Shown here in pieces: positions 23,390 through 31,392 of a DNA stretch of 38,823 nt. Source of the stretch: an uncultured Oscillospiraceae bacterium (lineage in GTDB: Bacteria > Bacillota > Clostridia > Oscillospirales > Oscillospiraceae); NCBI GenBank assembly GCA_944386975.1, contig CALXDC010000026.1, positions 1 to 38,823 on the forward strand, read 5' to 3'. Positions within the stretch are counted from its first letter, which is position 1, and every line of letters begins with the position of its first letter. Made by a program: the position numbers and the translations under genes. Below the pieces are notes generated by a model that saw only the letters and a list, made by a program, of their open reading frames with translations, was not told the origin of the DNA and did not search any database.

Positions 23390-24385
23390 ATGAAGCGGCT
23401 TCTGCTGATCGGCACCGGCGGCACCATCGCCGCGGAGCTGGGGGAGAACGGGCTGGCCCCGGAGCTCACCAGCGCCCAGCTCCTGCGGTATCTGCCGGAC
23501 ATCGCGGCCATCGCCCAGGTGGACTGCCTGCAGCTCTTCAGCCTGGACAGCACCAACATCCAGCCCAAGCACTGGGTCCGCATCGCCGACGCCATCGCGG
23601 CGCGGTACAGGGACTACGACGGCTTTGTGGTGAGCCACGGCACCGACACCATGGCCTACACCGCCGCCGGTCTCAGCTACCTCATCCAGCAAAGCCCCAA
23701 GCCCATCGTCCTCACCGGGGCCCAGAAGCCCATCGGCTTTGAGACCACCGACAGCAAGCAGAACCTCCGGGACGCCTTCACGGTGGCGGCGTCGGACCTC
23801 CGTGGGGTGATGGTGGTGTTCAACAACAAGATCATCCTGGGCACCCGGGCCCGGAAGACCCGCAGCAAGAGCTTTGAGGCCTTCTCCAGCATCAACTATC
23901 CCCTCCTGGGGCTGGTGCGGGAGGGGCGGATTGTCCCCTATATCCCCCCGGAGGAGACGGGAGGCCCGGTGTTCTATGACCGGGTGGACCCGGCGGTGTC
24001 CCTCATGAAGCTGATCCCCGGGGCGGACTGCGCCGTGGCGGAGTTTTTGCTCCAGCGCAGCCACGGCCTCATCATCGAGGCCTTCGGCGTGGGGGGACTC
24101 CCCAGCTACAAGGCCGGAGACTTCTATGAGGCCGTCCGGGCGGGGTTGGAGGCGGGGCGCACCGTAGTCCTCACCACCCAGGTGGAGAATGAGGGCAGCG
24201 ACCTCTCCGTCTACCAGGTGGGCAGCCACCTCAAGCGGAACCTCCCCATCCTGGAGGCCTACGACATGACCACCGAGGCGGTCACCGCCAAGCTCATGTG
24301 GATTCTGGGCCAGACCCGGGAGCGGCAGGAGGTGGAGCGGCTGTTCTACACGCCGGTGGCCCGGGATATCTTCATGGCCCAGTAG
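23390..24385 (+). CDS. ansA: L-asparaginase, type I
   Basis: A 331-residue cytoplasmic-type asparaginase, converting asparagine to aspartate and ammonia. The nucleophile motif is LIGTGGTIAAE (T12), the second motif VVSHGTDTMAYTA (T85-D86) and the lysine motif VLTGAQKPIGFETTDS. There is no signal peptide, pointing to a cytoplasmic enzyme. The ATG at 23390 has GAGGAGGAAGG directly upstream; an earlier in-frame GTG at 23375 would place that site inside the gene. It starts 11 bases after yhaO and ends the operon. A homologous glutamin-(asparagin-)ase specificity cannot be excluded. Confidence 0.92.
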   Translation: MKRLLLIGTGGTIAAELGENGLAPELTSAQLLRYLPDIAAIAQVDCLQLFSLDSTNIQPKHWVRIADAIAARYRDYDGFVVSHGTDTMAYTAAGLSYLIQQSPKPIVLTGAQKPIGFETTDSKQNLRDAFTVAASDLRGVMVVFNNKIILGTRARKTRSKSFEAFSSINYPLLGLVREGRIVPYIPPEETGGPVFYDRVDPAVSLMKLIPGADCAVAEFLLQRSHGLIIEAFGVGGLPSYKAGDFYEAVRAGLEAGRTVVLTTQVENEGSDLSVYQVGSHLKRNLPILEAYDMTTEAVTAKLMWILGQTRERQEVERLFYTPVARDIFMAQ

Positions 24386-24427
24386 GCGATTTTTCTCCCA
24401 AAACGGGCCGAAAAGGCCGGGGAAACC

Positions 24428-24456
24428 TTGACATTTTGGAGGAAGACCGATACAAT
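24428..24456 (+). promoter_or_regulatory. proS promoter
   Basis: TTGACA (24428-24433), 17-base spacer, TACAAT (24451-24456). The predicted leader is about 80 bases. Confidence 0.87.
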
Positions 24457-24471
24457 AAGCACGGTCAACCG

Positions 24472-24510
24472 CGCCCGGCGGCCCCTGCAGGGCCCCACGC
24501 CGGGCGTTTT
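24472..24510 (+). promoter_or_regulatory. Leader hairpin with T tract ahead of proS
   Basis: A 9-bp stem CGCCCGGCG (24472-24480 with 24498-24506) enclosing a smaller GCCC/GGGC stem, followed directly by TTTT, lies between the proS promoter and its start. It has the form of an intrinsic terminator, so it may attenuate proS. No T-box sequence or leader peptide was found. Confidence 0.6.
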
Positions 24511-24543
24511 CCTACCTTTTTATAGAAGAAACGGAGAGATATT

Positions 24544-25986
24544 ATGGCGAAGGATAAGAAGCAGGTGGAGGCCATCACCTCCCGGGACGTGGATTTCGCC
24601 CAGTGGTTCACCGACGTGTGCACCAAGGCGGAGCTCATCGACTACTCCAGCATCAAGGGCATGTTCATCTACCGGCCCTACGGCTATGCCATCTGGGAGA
24701 ACATTCAGCGCATCATGGACGGCGAGTTCAAGAAGACCGGCCATGAGAACGTGTATCTGCCCATGCTGATCCCCGAGAGCCTCCTCCAGAAGGAGAAGGA
24801 CCACGTGGAGGGCTTTGCTCCCGAGTGCGCATGGGTCACCATGGGCGGCAGCGAGAAGCTGGAGGAGCGCTACTGCATCCGCCCCACCAGCGAGACGCTG
24901 TTCTGTGAGCATTACAAGAACGTGATCCAGTCCTGGCGGGACCTGCCCAAGCTCTACAACCAGTGGTGCAGCGTGCTGCGCTGGGAGAAGACCAGCCGCC
25001 CCTTCCTCCGCCACCGGGAGTTTCTGTGGCAGGAGGGCCACACCATGCACGCCACCGCCGAGGAGGCCATGGAGGAGACGGTGCGGATGCTGAACATCTA
25101 CGCCGACTTCTGTGAGAACGTGCTGGCCATGCCTGTGACCCGTGGCGTGAAGACCGACAAGGAGAAGTTCAACGGCGCGGAGAAGACCTACACCGTGGAG
25201 TGCATGATGCACGATAAGAAGGCCCTCCAGGCCGGCACCAGCCACTACTTCGGCGACGGCTTTGCCCGGGCCTTCGATATCACCTTCGCCGACCGAAGCA
25301 ACGGCCGCTCCTACCCCCATCAGACCAGCTGGGGCGTCTCCACCCGCCTCATCGGCGGCATCATCATGACCCACGGCGACGACGACGGTCTGGTGCTGCC
25401 CCCCCGCATCGCCCCCATCCAGGCGGTGGTGATCCCCGTGGCCCAGCACAAGGAGGGCGTTCTGGACGCCGCCCGCGGCCTTCTCGACCGCCTCCAGGCC
25501 GCCGGACTCCGGGCCAAGATGGACGACAGCGAGCAGAGCCCCGGCTGGAAGTTTGCCGAGTATGAGATGCGGGGCGTGCCTCTCCGGGTGGAGATCGGCC
25601 CCAAGGACATGGAGAAGGACCAGTGCTGCATCGCCCGCCGGGACACCGGGGAGAAGACCTTCGTGCCTCTCGCCGAGCTGGAGGCCACGGTGGCGAAGCT
25701 CCTGGACGACATCCACGCCAACATGTTTGCCAAGGCAAAGAAGAATCTGGAGGACAACACCTTCACCGCCGAGACCTGGGAAGAGGTGAAGGCCATTCTG
25801 GAGAAGAACAACGGCGGCTTTGTAAAGACCAAGTGGTGCGGCTCTCTGGACTGCGAGCTGGCCATGAAGGAGAAGGTAGGCGTGAGCTCCCGCTGCATGC
25901 CCCTGGCCCAGACCAAGAGTCTCGGCAAGTGCCCGGTCTGCGGCAAGGAGTGCGAGACCGACATCATCTGGGGCGTGGCCTATTGA
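24544..25986 (+). CDS. proS: Prolyl-tRNA synthetase, short (archaeal/eukaryotic-like) type
   Basis: A 480-residue class II synthetase charging tRNA(Pro). Motif 2 region: [13 protein letters not shown] and [21 protein letters not shown]; motif 3 region: [21 protein letters not shown]. An anticodon-binding domain ([14 protein letters not shown] to about residue 400) is followed by a C-terminal zinc domain with CGSLDCE and CPVCGKEC, ending in the characteristic VAY. The catalytic and anticodon domains are adjacent, so the bacterial INS editing insertion is missing. The ATG at 24544 has GGAGA upstream. Promoter, leader hairpin and terminator make it a single-gene unit. Editing of Cys-tRNA(Pro) is likely done by the YbaK-type protein upstream. 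Confidence 0.97.
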   Translation: MAKDKKQVEAITSRDVDFAQWFTDVCTKAELIDYSSIKGMFIYRPYGYAIWENIQRIMDGEFKKTGHENVYLPMLIPESLLQKEKDHVEGFAPECAWVTMGGSEKLEERYCIRPTSETLFCEHYKNVIQSWRDLPKLYNQWCSVLRWEKTSRPFLRHREFLWQEGHTMHATAEEAMEETVRMLNIYADFCENVLAMPVTRGVKTDKEKFNGAEKTYTVECMMHDKKALQAGTSHYFGDGFARAFDITFADRSNGRSYPHQTSWGVSTRLIGGIIMTHGDDDGLVLPPRIAPIQAVVIPVAQHKEGVLDAARGLLDRLQAAGLRAKMDDSEQSPGWKFAEYEMRGVPLRVEIGPKDMEKDQCCIARRDTGEKTFVPLAELEATVAKLLDDIHANMFAKAKKNLEDNTFTAETWEEVKAILEKNNGGFVKTKWCGSLDCELAMKEKVGVSSRCMPLAQTKSLGKCPVCGKECETDIIWGVAY

Positions 25987-25998
25987 GAAAAAAAGACT

Positions 25999-26036
25999 GC
26001 GGCCGCTGGGGAATGTTCCCCAGCGGCCGCTTTTTG
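25999..26036 (+). terminator. proS terminator, probably bidirectional
   Basis: Perfect 15-bp stem (25999-26013 with 26016-26030), with an A run on the left and TTTTT on the right. It stands between proS and the convergent DUF362 gene and could serve both. Confidence 0.93.
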
Positions 26037-26048
26037 TCCGATTTTCCG

Positions 26049-27131
26049 TTATTTCTGCTGCCGCAGGACCTCCAGCACCGCCTCGGCGGTGGGGGGGCAC
26101 CCCTTCACCGGGCAGCTGGCCCCGGCGCAGCAGGCACCCACGCCCACGCCCTCCATGGTCTGACCCTTCCACTCCTGGCCGATGTAGATGGGCTTCGTCA
26201 CCTTGATCCCCATCCGCTTGGCCAGATACAACGCCCGCACCAGAGAGGCGTAGCAGGCGGAGCAGGCGGACTTCTCCTGGACCTTCCCACGGGTGAGGGA
26301 GGCCACCGTGCCGGAGGGGGCGGGGTAGCCCACGGCGTCCGTGGGCTCGTTGAGGCGGACGATGTCCTCCTCCCGGACCTGGGTGGAGCCGCCCCCCATC
26401 TTCTCCGCCATGGTGATGTAGGGCACCTGGCTGAGAGGGATGCCCATGAGCTTGCAGCCGTAGGCGTCGATCTGCACCGCGTCGGTGCCCAGGAGCATCC
26501 GGTTGGTCTGCACCGGGGTGCCGCCCTCCTCGAAGTTCAGGTCGCCGCAGATGCTGTCCACGATGATGAGCTGGGGCTTGAGGTAGGCCCCCAGGGCGGC
26601 GATGGGCTTGTGGAGCCCCTCGGCGTGGAAGCGGCGCTTCTCCTTGTCGGGGATGCAGCCCTTGCAGTTTTTCAGCGCGCAGGTCATCACCGTCTGACAG
26701 TGGCCCTTCAGCACCGGCAGGTCGATGAGGAAATCTGTGTCCAGGGCCCGGCAGCAGATCTCCATGGGCCGGGCCGCCGTCTTCACCGTCCGGGTCTTGT
26801 CGTGCTTGAGATCGAAGTAGGGTACGTTGTACTCCCTGCACACCTTGTCGTAGCCCGCCACCCGGAAGGCCCGGCCGGTGTCGTCCCCCACCCAGGAGCC
26901 CTCGATGACGCTGATCTTGTCAAAGCCGTGGCTCTGGAGGTAGGAGATGGCTCCCGAGAGGACGCCGGCGTGGGTGGTGGCTCCGTCCTCGGGGCGGCCG
27001 GCGATGACCAGGTTGGGCTTCAGCGCCACGCTGCCCCCCTTGGGGATCCTGTCCGCCACCTTGGCCGCCTCCATCAGGGCCACCGTCATGGCGTGGGCGT
27101 CGCTGCCGTAAATCTCATAAATTGTTCCCAT
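26049..27131 (-). CDS. DUF362-domain protein
   Basis: A 360-residue DUF362 protein of unknown activity. Typical pieces are KVADRIPKGGSVALKPNLVIAG, GDDTGRAFRVAGYD, LIDLPVLKGHCQTVMTCALKNCKGCIPDKEKRRFH (the CALKN-GC-D region), and DSICGDLNFEEGGTPVQTNRMLLGTDAVQIDAYG. The C terminus has cysteines in KSACSACYASLVRAL and GACCAGASCPVKGCPP, which could bind iron-sulfur clusters. The family is found in anaerobes and is often suspected of metal or FeS handling. The ATG at 27131 has AAGGAG about 12 bases upstream. It is divergent from the MATE gene, with its own promoter at 27246-27274. Confidence 0.88.
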   Translation of the reverse strand: MGTIYEIYGSDAHAMTVALMEAAKVADRIPKGGSVALKPNLVIAGRPEDGATTHAGVLSGAISYLQSHGFDKISVIEGSWVGDDTGRAFRVAGYDKVCREYNVPYFDLKHDKTRTVKTAARPMEICCRALDTDFLIDLPVLKGHCQTVMTCALKNCKGCIPDKEKRRFHAEGLHKPIAALGAYLKPQLIIVDSICGDLNFEEGGTPVQTNRMLLGTDAVQIDAYGCKLMGIPLSQVPYITMAEKMGGGSTQVREEDIVRLNEPTDAVGYPAPSGTVASLTRGKVQEKSACSACYASLVRALYLAKRMGIKVTKPIYIGQEWKGQTMEGVGVGACCAGASCPVKGCPPTAEAVLEVLRQQK

Positions 27132-27245
27132 ATGCTCTGCGCTCCTTTTTTCCGCCGGCGGGAGGGGAAGTCCGCGTTGCATTCCCGCCGGAATTGATTT
27201 ACAATATCTGGTAAGAAAGGGCGGAGGTCCGCCTCTGTTGCTGCT

Positions 27246-27274
27246 ATTCTATCAAAAAATTTGGCGTCCTTCAA
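27246..27274 (-). promoter_or_regulatory. Promoter of the DUF362 gene
   Basis: Minus-strand TTGAAG (27269-27274), 17-base spacer, TAGAAT (27246-27251) preceded by TGA. Confidence 0.65.
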
Positions 27275-27295
27275 AGAAAAAGTGGAAAAACCCCC

Positions 27296-27324
27296 TTGCC
27301 AACCATAGAAAAAAGGCGTATAAA
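27296..27324 (+). promoter_or_regulatory. Promoter of the MATE gene
   Basis: TTGCCA (27296-27301), 17-base spacer, TATAAA (27319-27324), about 32 bases ahead of the start codon. Confidence 0.7.
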
Positions 27325-27356
27325 TGTATGACAACTCTGGTAGGAGGAGAAATACC

Positions 27357-28757
27357 ATGCCGAAGACACTGGCCCACGACAGTATCATCGAGGGGTCCAT
27401 CTGGAAGGGGATGCTGCGCTTCTTCCTGCCCATCATGCTGGGGACCCTGCTGCAGCAGCTCTACAACATGGCGGACACCGTCATCGTCAGCCGCTTTGTG
27501 GGCAAGGAGGCTCTGGCGGCGGTGGGGGGATCCTCCGCCATCATCATTTTCCTGCTGGTGAACTTCTTTGTAGCCCTGGCCTCCGGCGCCTCGGTGGTCA
27601 TCGCCCAGCACTACGGGGCGGGCCGGTATGAGCTGGTGCGCCGGGGCGTGCAGAACGCCATGGTGCTGGCGCTGGCCAGCGGCGCGCTGCTGACGGTGGT
27701 GGGCGTGGCGGCGGCACGGCCTCTGCTGACCCTGCTGCGGACCACAGCGGATACCATGGAGTTCTCCGTGGACTATCTCCACTTCTATTTCCTGGGAATG
27801 ATCCCCTCCATGATCTACAACATGGGCAGCGGCATTCTCCGGGCCATGGGGGACCCCAAAAAGCCCCTGATGTTCCTGGCGGTGAGCATGGTGCTGAATA
27901 TCGCTCTGGACCTTCTCTTCGTAGTGGTTTTTCAGATGGCGGTGATCGGCGCCGCCGTGGCCACCACCATCGCCCAGACCGTCAGCGCCATCCTGGTGCT
28001 GATCACCATGCTGCGCCTGCCGGAGAACGTGCGGCCCGACCTCCGCCACCCCCAGATCAACGGGGAGCTGCTGCGGCGGATGCTGCAGATCGGCCTGCCC
28101 AGCGGCTTCCAGTCCGCCATGTACAACATCGCCAACATGGTGGTGCAGACGGCGGTGAACAGCCTGGGCACCGACGTGGTGGCGGGTTGGTCCGCCTACC
28201 GGAAGCTGGACGACATCTACTGGCCCATCAGCAACGCCATCGGCATCACGGTGATGACCTTTGTGGGGCAGAACTACGGCGCCCGGCGGCCCGACCGGGT
28301 GAAGCGGTCCATCGCCACGGGCCTCTCCATCCACCTGATCGTGTCGGTGCTGTTTTCGGCGGCGGCCTGTCTGGCCCGCTATCCCCTCATCAGCCTCTTT
28401 GCCAAGGGGGAGACGGCGGTGATTCAGGCCGGCGTCACCGTCACGCTATACACCTGTCTCTTCTACGCTCTCTTCTCCTGTACGGAGGTCTTTGCCGCCA
28501 CCATGCGGGCGGTGGGCAACGCCATCAAGCCCACCATCATCACCCTGGTGTTTGTGTGCCTGCTGCGGATCGTCTACCTCTGGCTCTACGGACTGGACCA
28601 CGCCTCCCTGCTGTCCATCGCCGTGGTGTTCCCAGTGACCTGGGCCATCTCCTCCGGGGTGTTTTTGATCTACTACAACTCCGGCCGGTGGATGCCCCGC
28701 CTTATGCGGCGGCAGCTGGCGGAGGACGCCGTCCGCCAGAGTCTCCACCGCTCGTGA
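27357..28757 (+). CDS. MATE-family efflux transporter
   Basis: A 466-residue multidrug and toxic compound extrusion transporter with about 12 membrane helices. Two pseudo-repeated halves are seen; the first starts SIWKGMLRFFLPIMLGTLLQQLYNMADTVIVSRFVGKEALAAVGGSS and the second LLRRMLQIGLPSGFQSAMYNIANMVVQTAVNSLGTDVVAGWSAYRK. Other marks are MGSGILRAMGDPKKPL and the late ATMRAVGNAIKPTIITL. It exchanges Na+ or H+ for a cationic substrate that cannot be named from sequence. The ATG at 27357 is chosen for AGGAGGAGA (27342-27350). It is a single-gene unit with its own promoter and terminator. Confidence 0.94.
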   Translation: MPKTLAHDSIIEGSIWKGMLRFFLPIMLGTLLQQLYNMADTVIVSRFVGKEALAAVGGSSAIIIFLLVNFFVALASGASVVIAQHYGAGRYELVRRGVQNAMVLALASGALLTVVGVAAARPLLTLLRTTADTMEFSVDYLHFYFLGMIPSMIYNMGSGILRAMGDPKKPLMFLAVSMVLNIALDLLFVVVFQMAVIGAAVATTIAQTVSAILVLITMLRLPENVRPDLRHPQINGELLRRMLQIGLPSGFQSAMYNIANMVVQTAVNSLGTDVVAGWSAYRKLDDIYWPISNAIGITVMTFVGQNYGARRPDRVKRSIATGLSIHLIVSVLFSAAACLARYPLISLFAKGETAVIQAGVTVTLYTCLFYALFSCTEVFAATMRAVGNAIKPTIITLVFVCLLRIVYLWLYGLDHASLLSIAVVFPVTWAISSGVFLIYYNSGRWMPRLMRRQLAEDAVRQSLHRS

Positions 28758-28789
28758 CCCCGGCCGCGCAATACCGCCGCTGAAAACGT

Positions 28790-28828
28790 GATCCCGGATT
28801 TCCAGAACGGAAATCCGGGATCCTGTTT
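28790..28828. terminator. Terminator after the MATE gene
   Basis: Perfect 14-bp stem GATCCCGGATTTCC (28790-28803 with 28809-28822), loop AGAAC, followed by CTGTTT. It lies between two convergent genes. Confidence 0.8.
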
Positions 28829-28888
28829 ATGGGAGAATGGAAAAGTGAAAAAACAGAAATCGGAGGACGTCCTCGGCCCTCTGCGCAG

Positions 28889-30289
28889 TCAGATGGTTTT
28901 GGTGAAATAGAAGAAGGTCTCGTCCTCCCCCGCCGGGCGCATGACGGCGGAGAGCATTTTGTGGGAGGCCTCGTTCTCTTTGCAGCACTTGGCCTCCAGA
29001 CGGGTGAGGCCCAGCTCGTAGAGGCTCCAGTCCGCTGCCCGGGCGAAGGCCTCCGCCCCGTAGCCGTGGCCGGCGAACTCCGGCAGGATGCGGCAGCCCA
29101 GCTCCGCCGCCCCCTTGCAGTCGAAGCGGTAGAGCACCGCCTCGCCGATGAACCGGCCGTCCAGGCGGATGGCGAAGTTGATGACCAGCCGGTTTTTAAA
29201 GTCGTTCTGGGCCACCCGGTAAAACCAGCTCTCGGTGAGGGGGCCCTTCAGGTCCTGGCGGTAGTCGTAGCCCCACCAGCGGTTGCGCTCGTCGTCCAGA
29301 CACAGCCGGTTGTAGTCGGGAATATCGGCCCGGGTGAGGGCGTCCAGGGTCAGCCGCTGGGAGGTGAGGGTGGGGATCTGGGACAGCCGCTGGAGCTCCG
29401 TCATGGTCTCCACCGTGAATTTCTTCCCCAGGGCGCAGGGGAGATACTGGCTCTTGCTCACCCGGAGGCCCCGGTCAGCCCCGTCGTCCTCCCGGTTGAT
29501 GAAGGCGCAGTCCCGGCCGTAGTAGGCGGCGAAGGACTGGACCATCATGGGGTAGACCCCCTCGTACTGGGGCAGGCCCTTCTCGATGTGGCAGATGAGG
29601 GTATTTCCGCAGACCTCTCCCAGGGAGATGGCGATGAACTTTCCCTCCAGCTCGATGGCTCCGGCGAGACACCACCGCTTGCCGATCTGCCGTGTCAGCT
29701 TCCGGGCGTAGCACAGTTCCTTCTTGGCGGAGGCGTTCTCCTTGTTGAAGGCCAGGTGGAAGGCGTCCCAGAACTCCTCCAGCTCCTCCCGGTCCGCCGG
29801 GGTGATGGGGCGGAAGGCGGCCTCAGGGTAGAGCTTTTTGAACTTGTTGATGTGGTTGCGCTGGCCGGAGTACTTCCGCCCGGCGAACTGGATGAGGTCC
29901 TGGGCGTGGTAGAGGTAGTCCTGCCACAGCCGGTTGCAGTCGGTGCGGAGGAGGGGATACCGGGCGGCCAGCAGGCCCACGGCCTCCTCCGGTACCTGGT
30001 TGAAGGCGGGACAGAGGCCCCGCCCGCGGCAGTAGTCGTCGATGGCGTCCAGGGCGGCCTCCACGCTGCCCCCGGGGGTCAGGGGCACGGGGTAGTCGAA
30101 GGAGACCCGGCCATGGTACTGGTTGCGGACGATGAGGCAGTCTCCCGCCTCGGCGAACATGGGGTTGAAGTGCTGCCGCCACATGAGCTTCACGCCCACG
30201 GAGTATTCGCACAGGCGGTAGGTGCAGTTTTTGTAGTACCGGTCCAGACGGGCGGCGTTGCGGACGTTGACGTGCTTGAATTCCAGCAT
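28889..30289 (-). CDS. DUF2156 domain fused to a GNAT acetyltransferase
   Basis: A 466-residue two-domain protein. Residues ~1-295 are DUF2156/LPG-synthase-like (a double GNAT fold): YKNCTYRLCEYSVGVKLMWR near the N terminus, IQFAGRKYSGQRNHINKFKKLYP in the centre, then FVIKALGE-like KFIAISLGEVCGNTLICHIEKG and QSFAAYYGRDCAFINREDDGADRGLRVSKSQYLP. Residues ~310-466 are a RimJ/RimL-like GNAT: LTLDALTRADIPDYNRL, ELGCRILPEFAGHGYGAEAF (acetyl-CoA loop) and LEAKCCKENEASHKMLSA. The ATG at 30289 is the first methionine before the conserved start, but no good ribosome site precedes it; an in-frame TTG at 30379 is a possible alternative. The substrate is unknown. Confidence 0.85.
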   Translation of the reverse strand: MLEFKHVNVRNAARLDRYYKNCTYRLCEYSVGVKLMWRQHFNPMFAEAGDCLIVRNQYHGRVSFDYPVPLTPGGSVEAALDAIDDYCRGRGLCPAFNQVPEEAVGLLAARYPLLRTDCNRLWQDYLYHAQDLIQFAGRKYSGQRNHINKFKKLYPEAAFRPITPADREELEEFWDAFHLAFNKENASAKKELCYARKLTRQIGKRWCLAGAIELEGKFIAISLGEVCGNTLICHIEKGLPQYEGVYPMMVQSFAAYYGRDCAFINREDDGADRGLRVSKSQYLPCALGKKFTVETMTELQRLSQIPTLTSQRLTLDALTRADIPDYNRLCLDDERNRWWGYDYRQDLKGPLTESWFYRVAQNDFKNRLVINFAIRLDGRFIGEAVLYRFDCKGAAELGCRILPEFAGHGYGAEAFARAADWSLYELGLTRLEAKCCKENEASHKMLSAVMRPAGEDETFFYFTKTI

Positions 30290-30329
30290 ACTGTAATAAC
30301 TCGCTTTTCTTGTAATGGTTGGGATGGTC

Positions 30330-31217
30330 TTAGGATTTCCCGCCGTGGATGGATTGAACCACCTGGGCGGAATATTCAATGAATTTCAGAGCGATGGGAG
30401 TGGCCTGCCGCAGAGAGGGCAGGGTGATGCCCAGGGACCGGTGGACCCCGCCGGAGAGGGGGCGGGCGATGATATTGTCCTGACGGCCCTGGAGAATCAG
30501 CTCCGAGAGGATGGAGAAGCCGAGGCCCAGCTCCACCATGGAGATGATGGTGCTGTCGTCCACGGAGGTATCCCGGATGTCGGGGCTCACCCCTGCCGCG
30601 TGGAAGATGGGCAGAATGTCGTAGTCAAAGCCCAGAGAGGGCATGAGAAATTCCCGGCCTTCAAACTCCGATACCGGGAAGGAGGTCCGCTGGCCGATGG
30701 GGTAGTCCGGGGGCAGAATGGCCAGCAGGGGGTCGTCCCACAGGGGTACCCAGTCGAAGCCCTCCCGCTCCTGGCGGCTGACAAAGGACAGGTCCACCTT
30801 GTCCTCCTGGAGCCAGCTGTACATCTCATCCACCGTGCCCATGCGGATGTCCACGCTGATGTCCGGATAGTCCCGGCGGAAGCTGGAGACAATAGCGGGC
30901 AGCCAGTGCATGCAGATGCTGGAGTAGGCCGCCACCCGGACATTCTCTTTTTTCATACTTCCCACCTGGGCAATCTGATTTTCCAGCCGCTTGCCCGCCT
31001 GCTGAAACTCCCGGATGGCGGGCATCAGCCGTTCCCCCGCCGCCGTCAGGCGGACGCCGTACCGGTCCCGGATCAAAAGGGAAAGGCCGATCTCTTTTTC
31101 TAAGGCGTGCATCATGTGGGTCAGCCCCGACTGGGTGTATCCCAGCCGCTCGGCCGCCTTGGTAAAGCTGCCCAGCTCCACCGCCGTCAGCAGCGCCTCC
31201 CACTTTTTGGTATCCAT
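30330..31217 (-). CDS. LysR-family regulator divergent from the NSS transporter
   Basis: A 295-residue LysR-type regulator. The winged helix at residues ~1-60 reads KWEALLTAVELGSFTKAAERLGYTQSGLTHMMHALEKEIGLSLL, with the substrate-binding domain behind it (VRVAAYSSICMHWLPAIVSSFRRDYPDI, LLAILPPDYPIG, VELGLGFSILSE). The ATG at 31217 has AGGAGA about 9 bases upstream, and the helix-turn-helix begins here; the longer reading frame is upstream noise. It faces away from the sodium symporter gene and shares an overlapping promoter region with it, the usual arrangement for a LysR protein and its target. Confidence 0.92.
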   Translation of the reverse strand: MDTKKWEALLTAVELGSFTKAAERLGYTQSGLTHMMHALEKEIGLSLLIRDRYGVRLTAAGERLMPAIREFQQAGKRLENQIAQVGSMKKENVRVAAYSSICMHWLPAIVSSFRRDYPDISVDIRMGTVDEMYSWLQEDKVDLSFVSRQEREGFDWVPLWDDPLLAILPPDYPIGQRTSFPVSEFEGREFLMPSLGFDYDILPIFHAAGVSPDIRDTSVDDSTIISMVELGLGFSILSELILQGRQDNIIARPLSGGVHRSLGITLPSLRQATPIALKFIEYSAQVVQSIHGGKS

Positions 31218-31265
31218 AAATTTTTCTCCTGCACCATTAGGAAGTTTAATACATAGGGTAAGCTT

Positions 31266-31309
31266 ATTATAATCTGGAACTTGTCCTTTGGCAAGATGTC
31301 TGGTATAAT
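31266..31309. promoter_or_regulatory. Interleaved divergent promoters of the lysR and NSS genes
   Basis: Rightward: TTGTCC (31281-31286), 17 bases, TATAAT (31304-31309). Leftward: TTGCCA (31289-31294), 17 bases, TATAAT (31266-31271). Each -35 box lies in the other's spacer, so only one polymerase can bind at a time. Confidence 0.8.
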
Positions 31310-31392
31310 TCCCTACCAGATGGAACCATTTTTGGTAAAAAAAGCAAGAAGTCTCTGCTTTTCCGTCGAGAAGATTGTGAGGGAGCGAGAAC

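Noticed and set aside
24457-24543. T-box riboswitch ahead of proS
   Set aside because: The leader is too short and lacks the conserved T-box bulge sequence; only a simple hairpin is present.
24520-26841. 773-codon open frame on the minus strand across proS and into the DUF362 gene
   Set aside because: It is antisense to proS, in the wrong frame for DUF362, has no ribosome binding site and shows Gly/His/Val-rich shadow composition.
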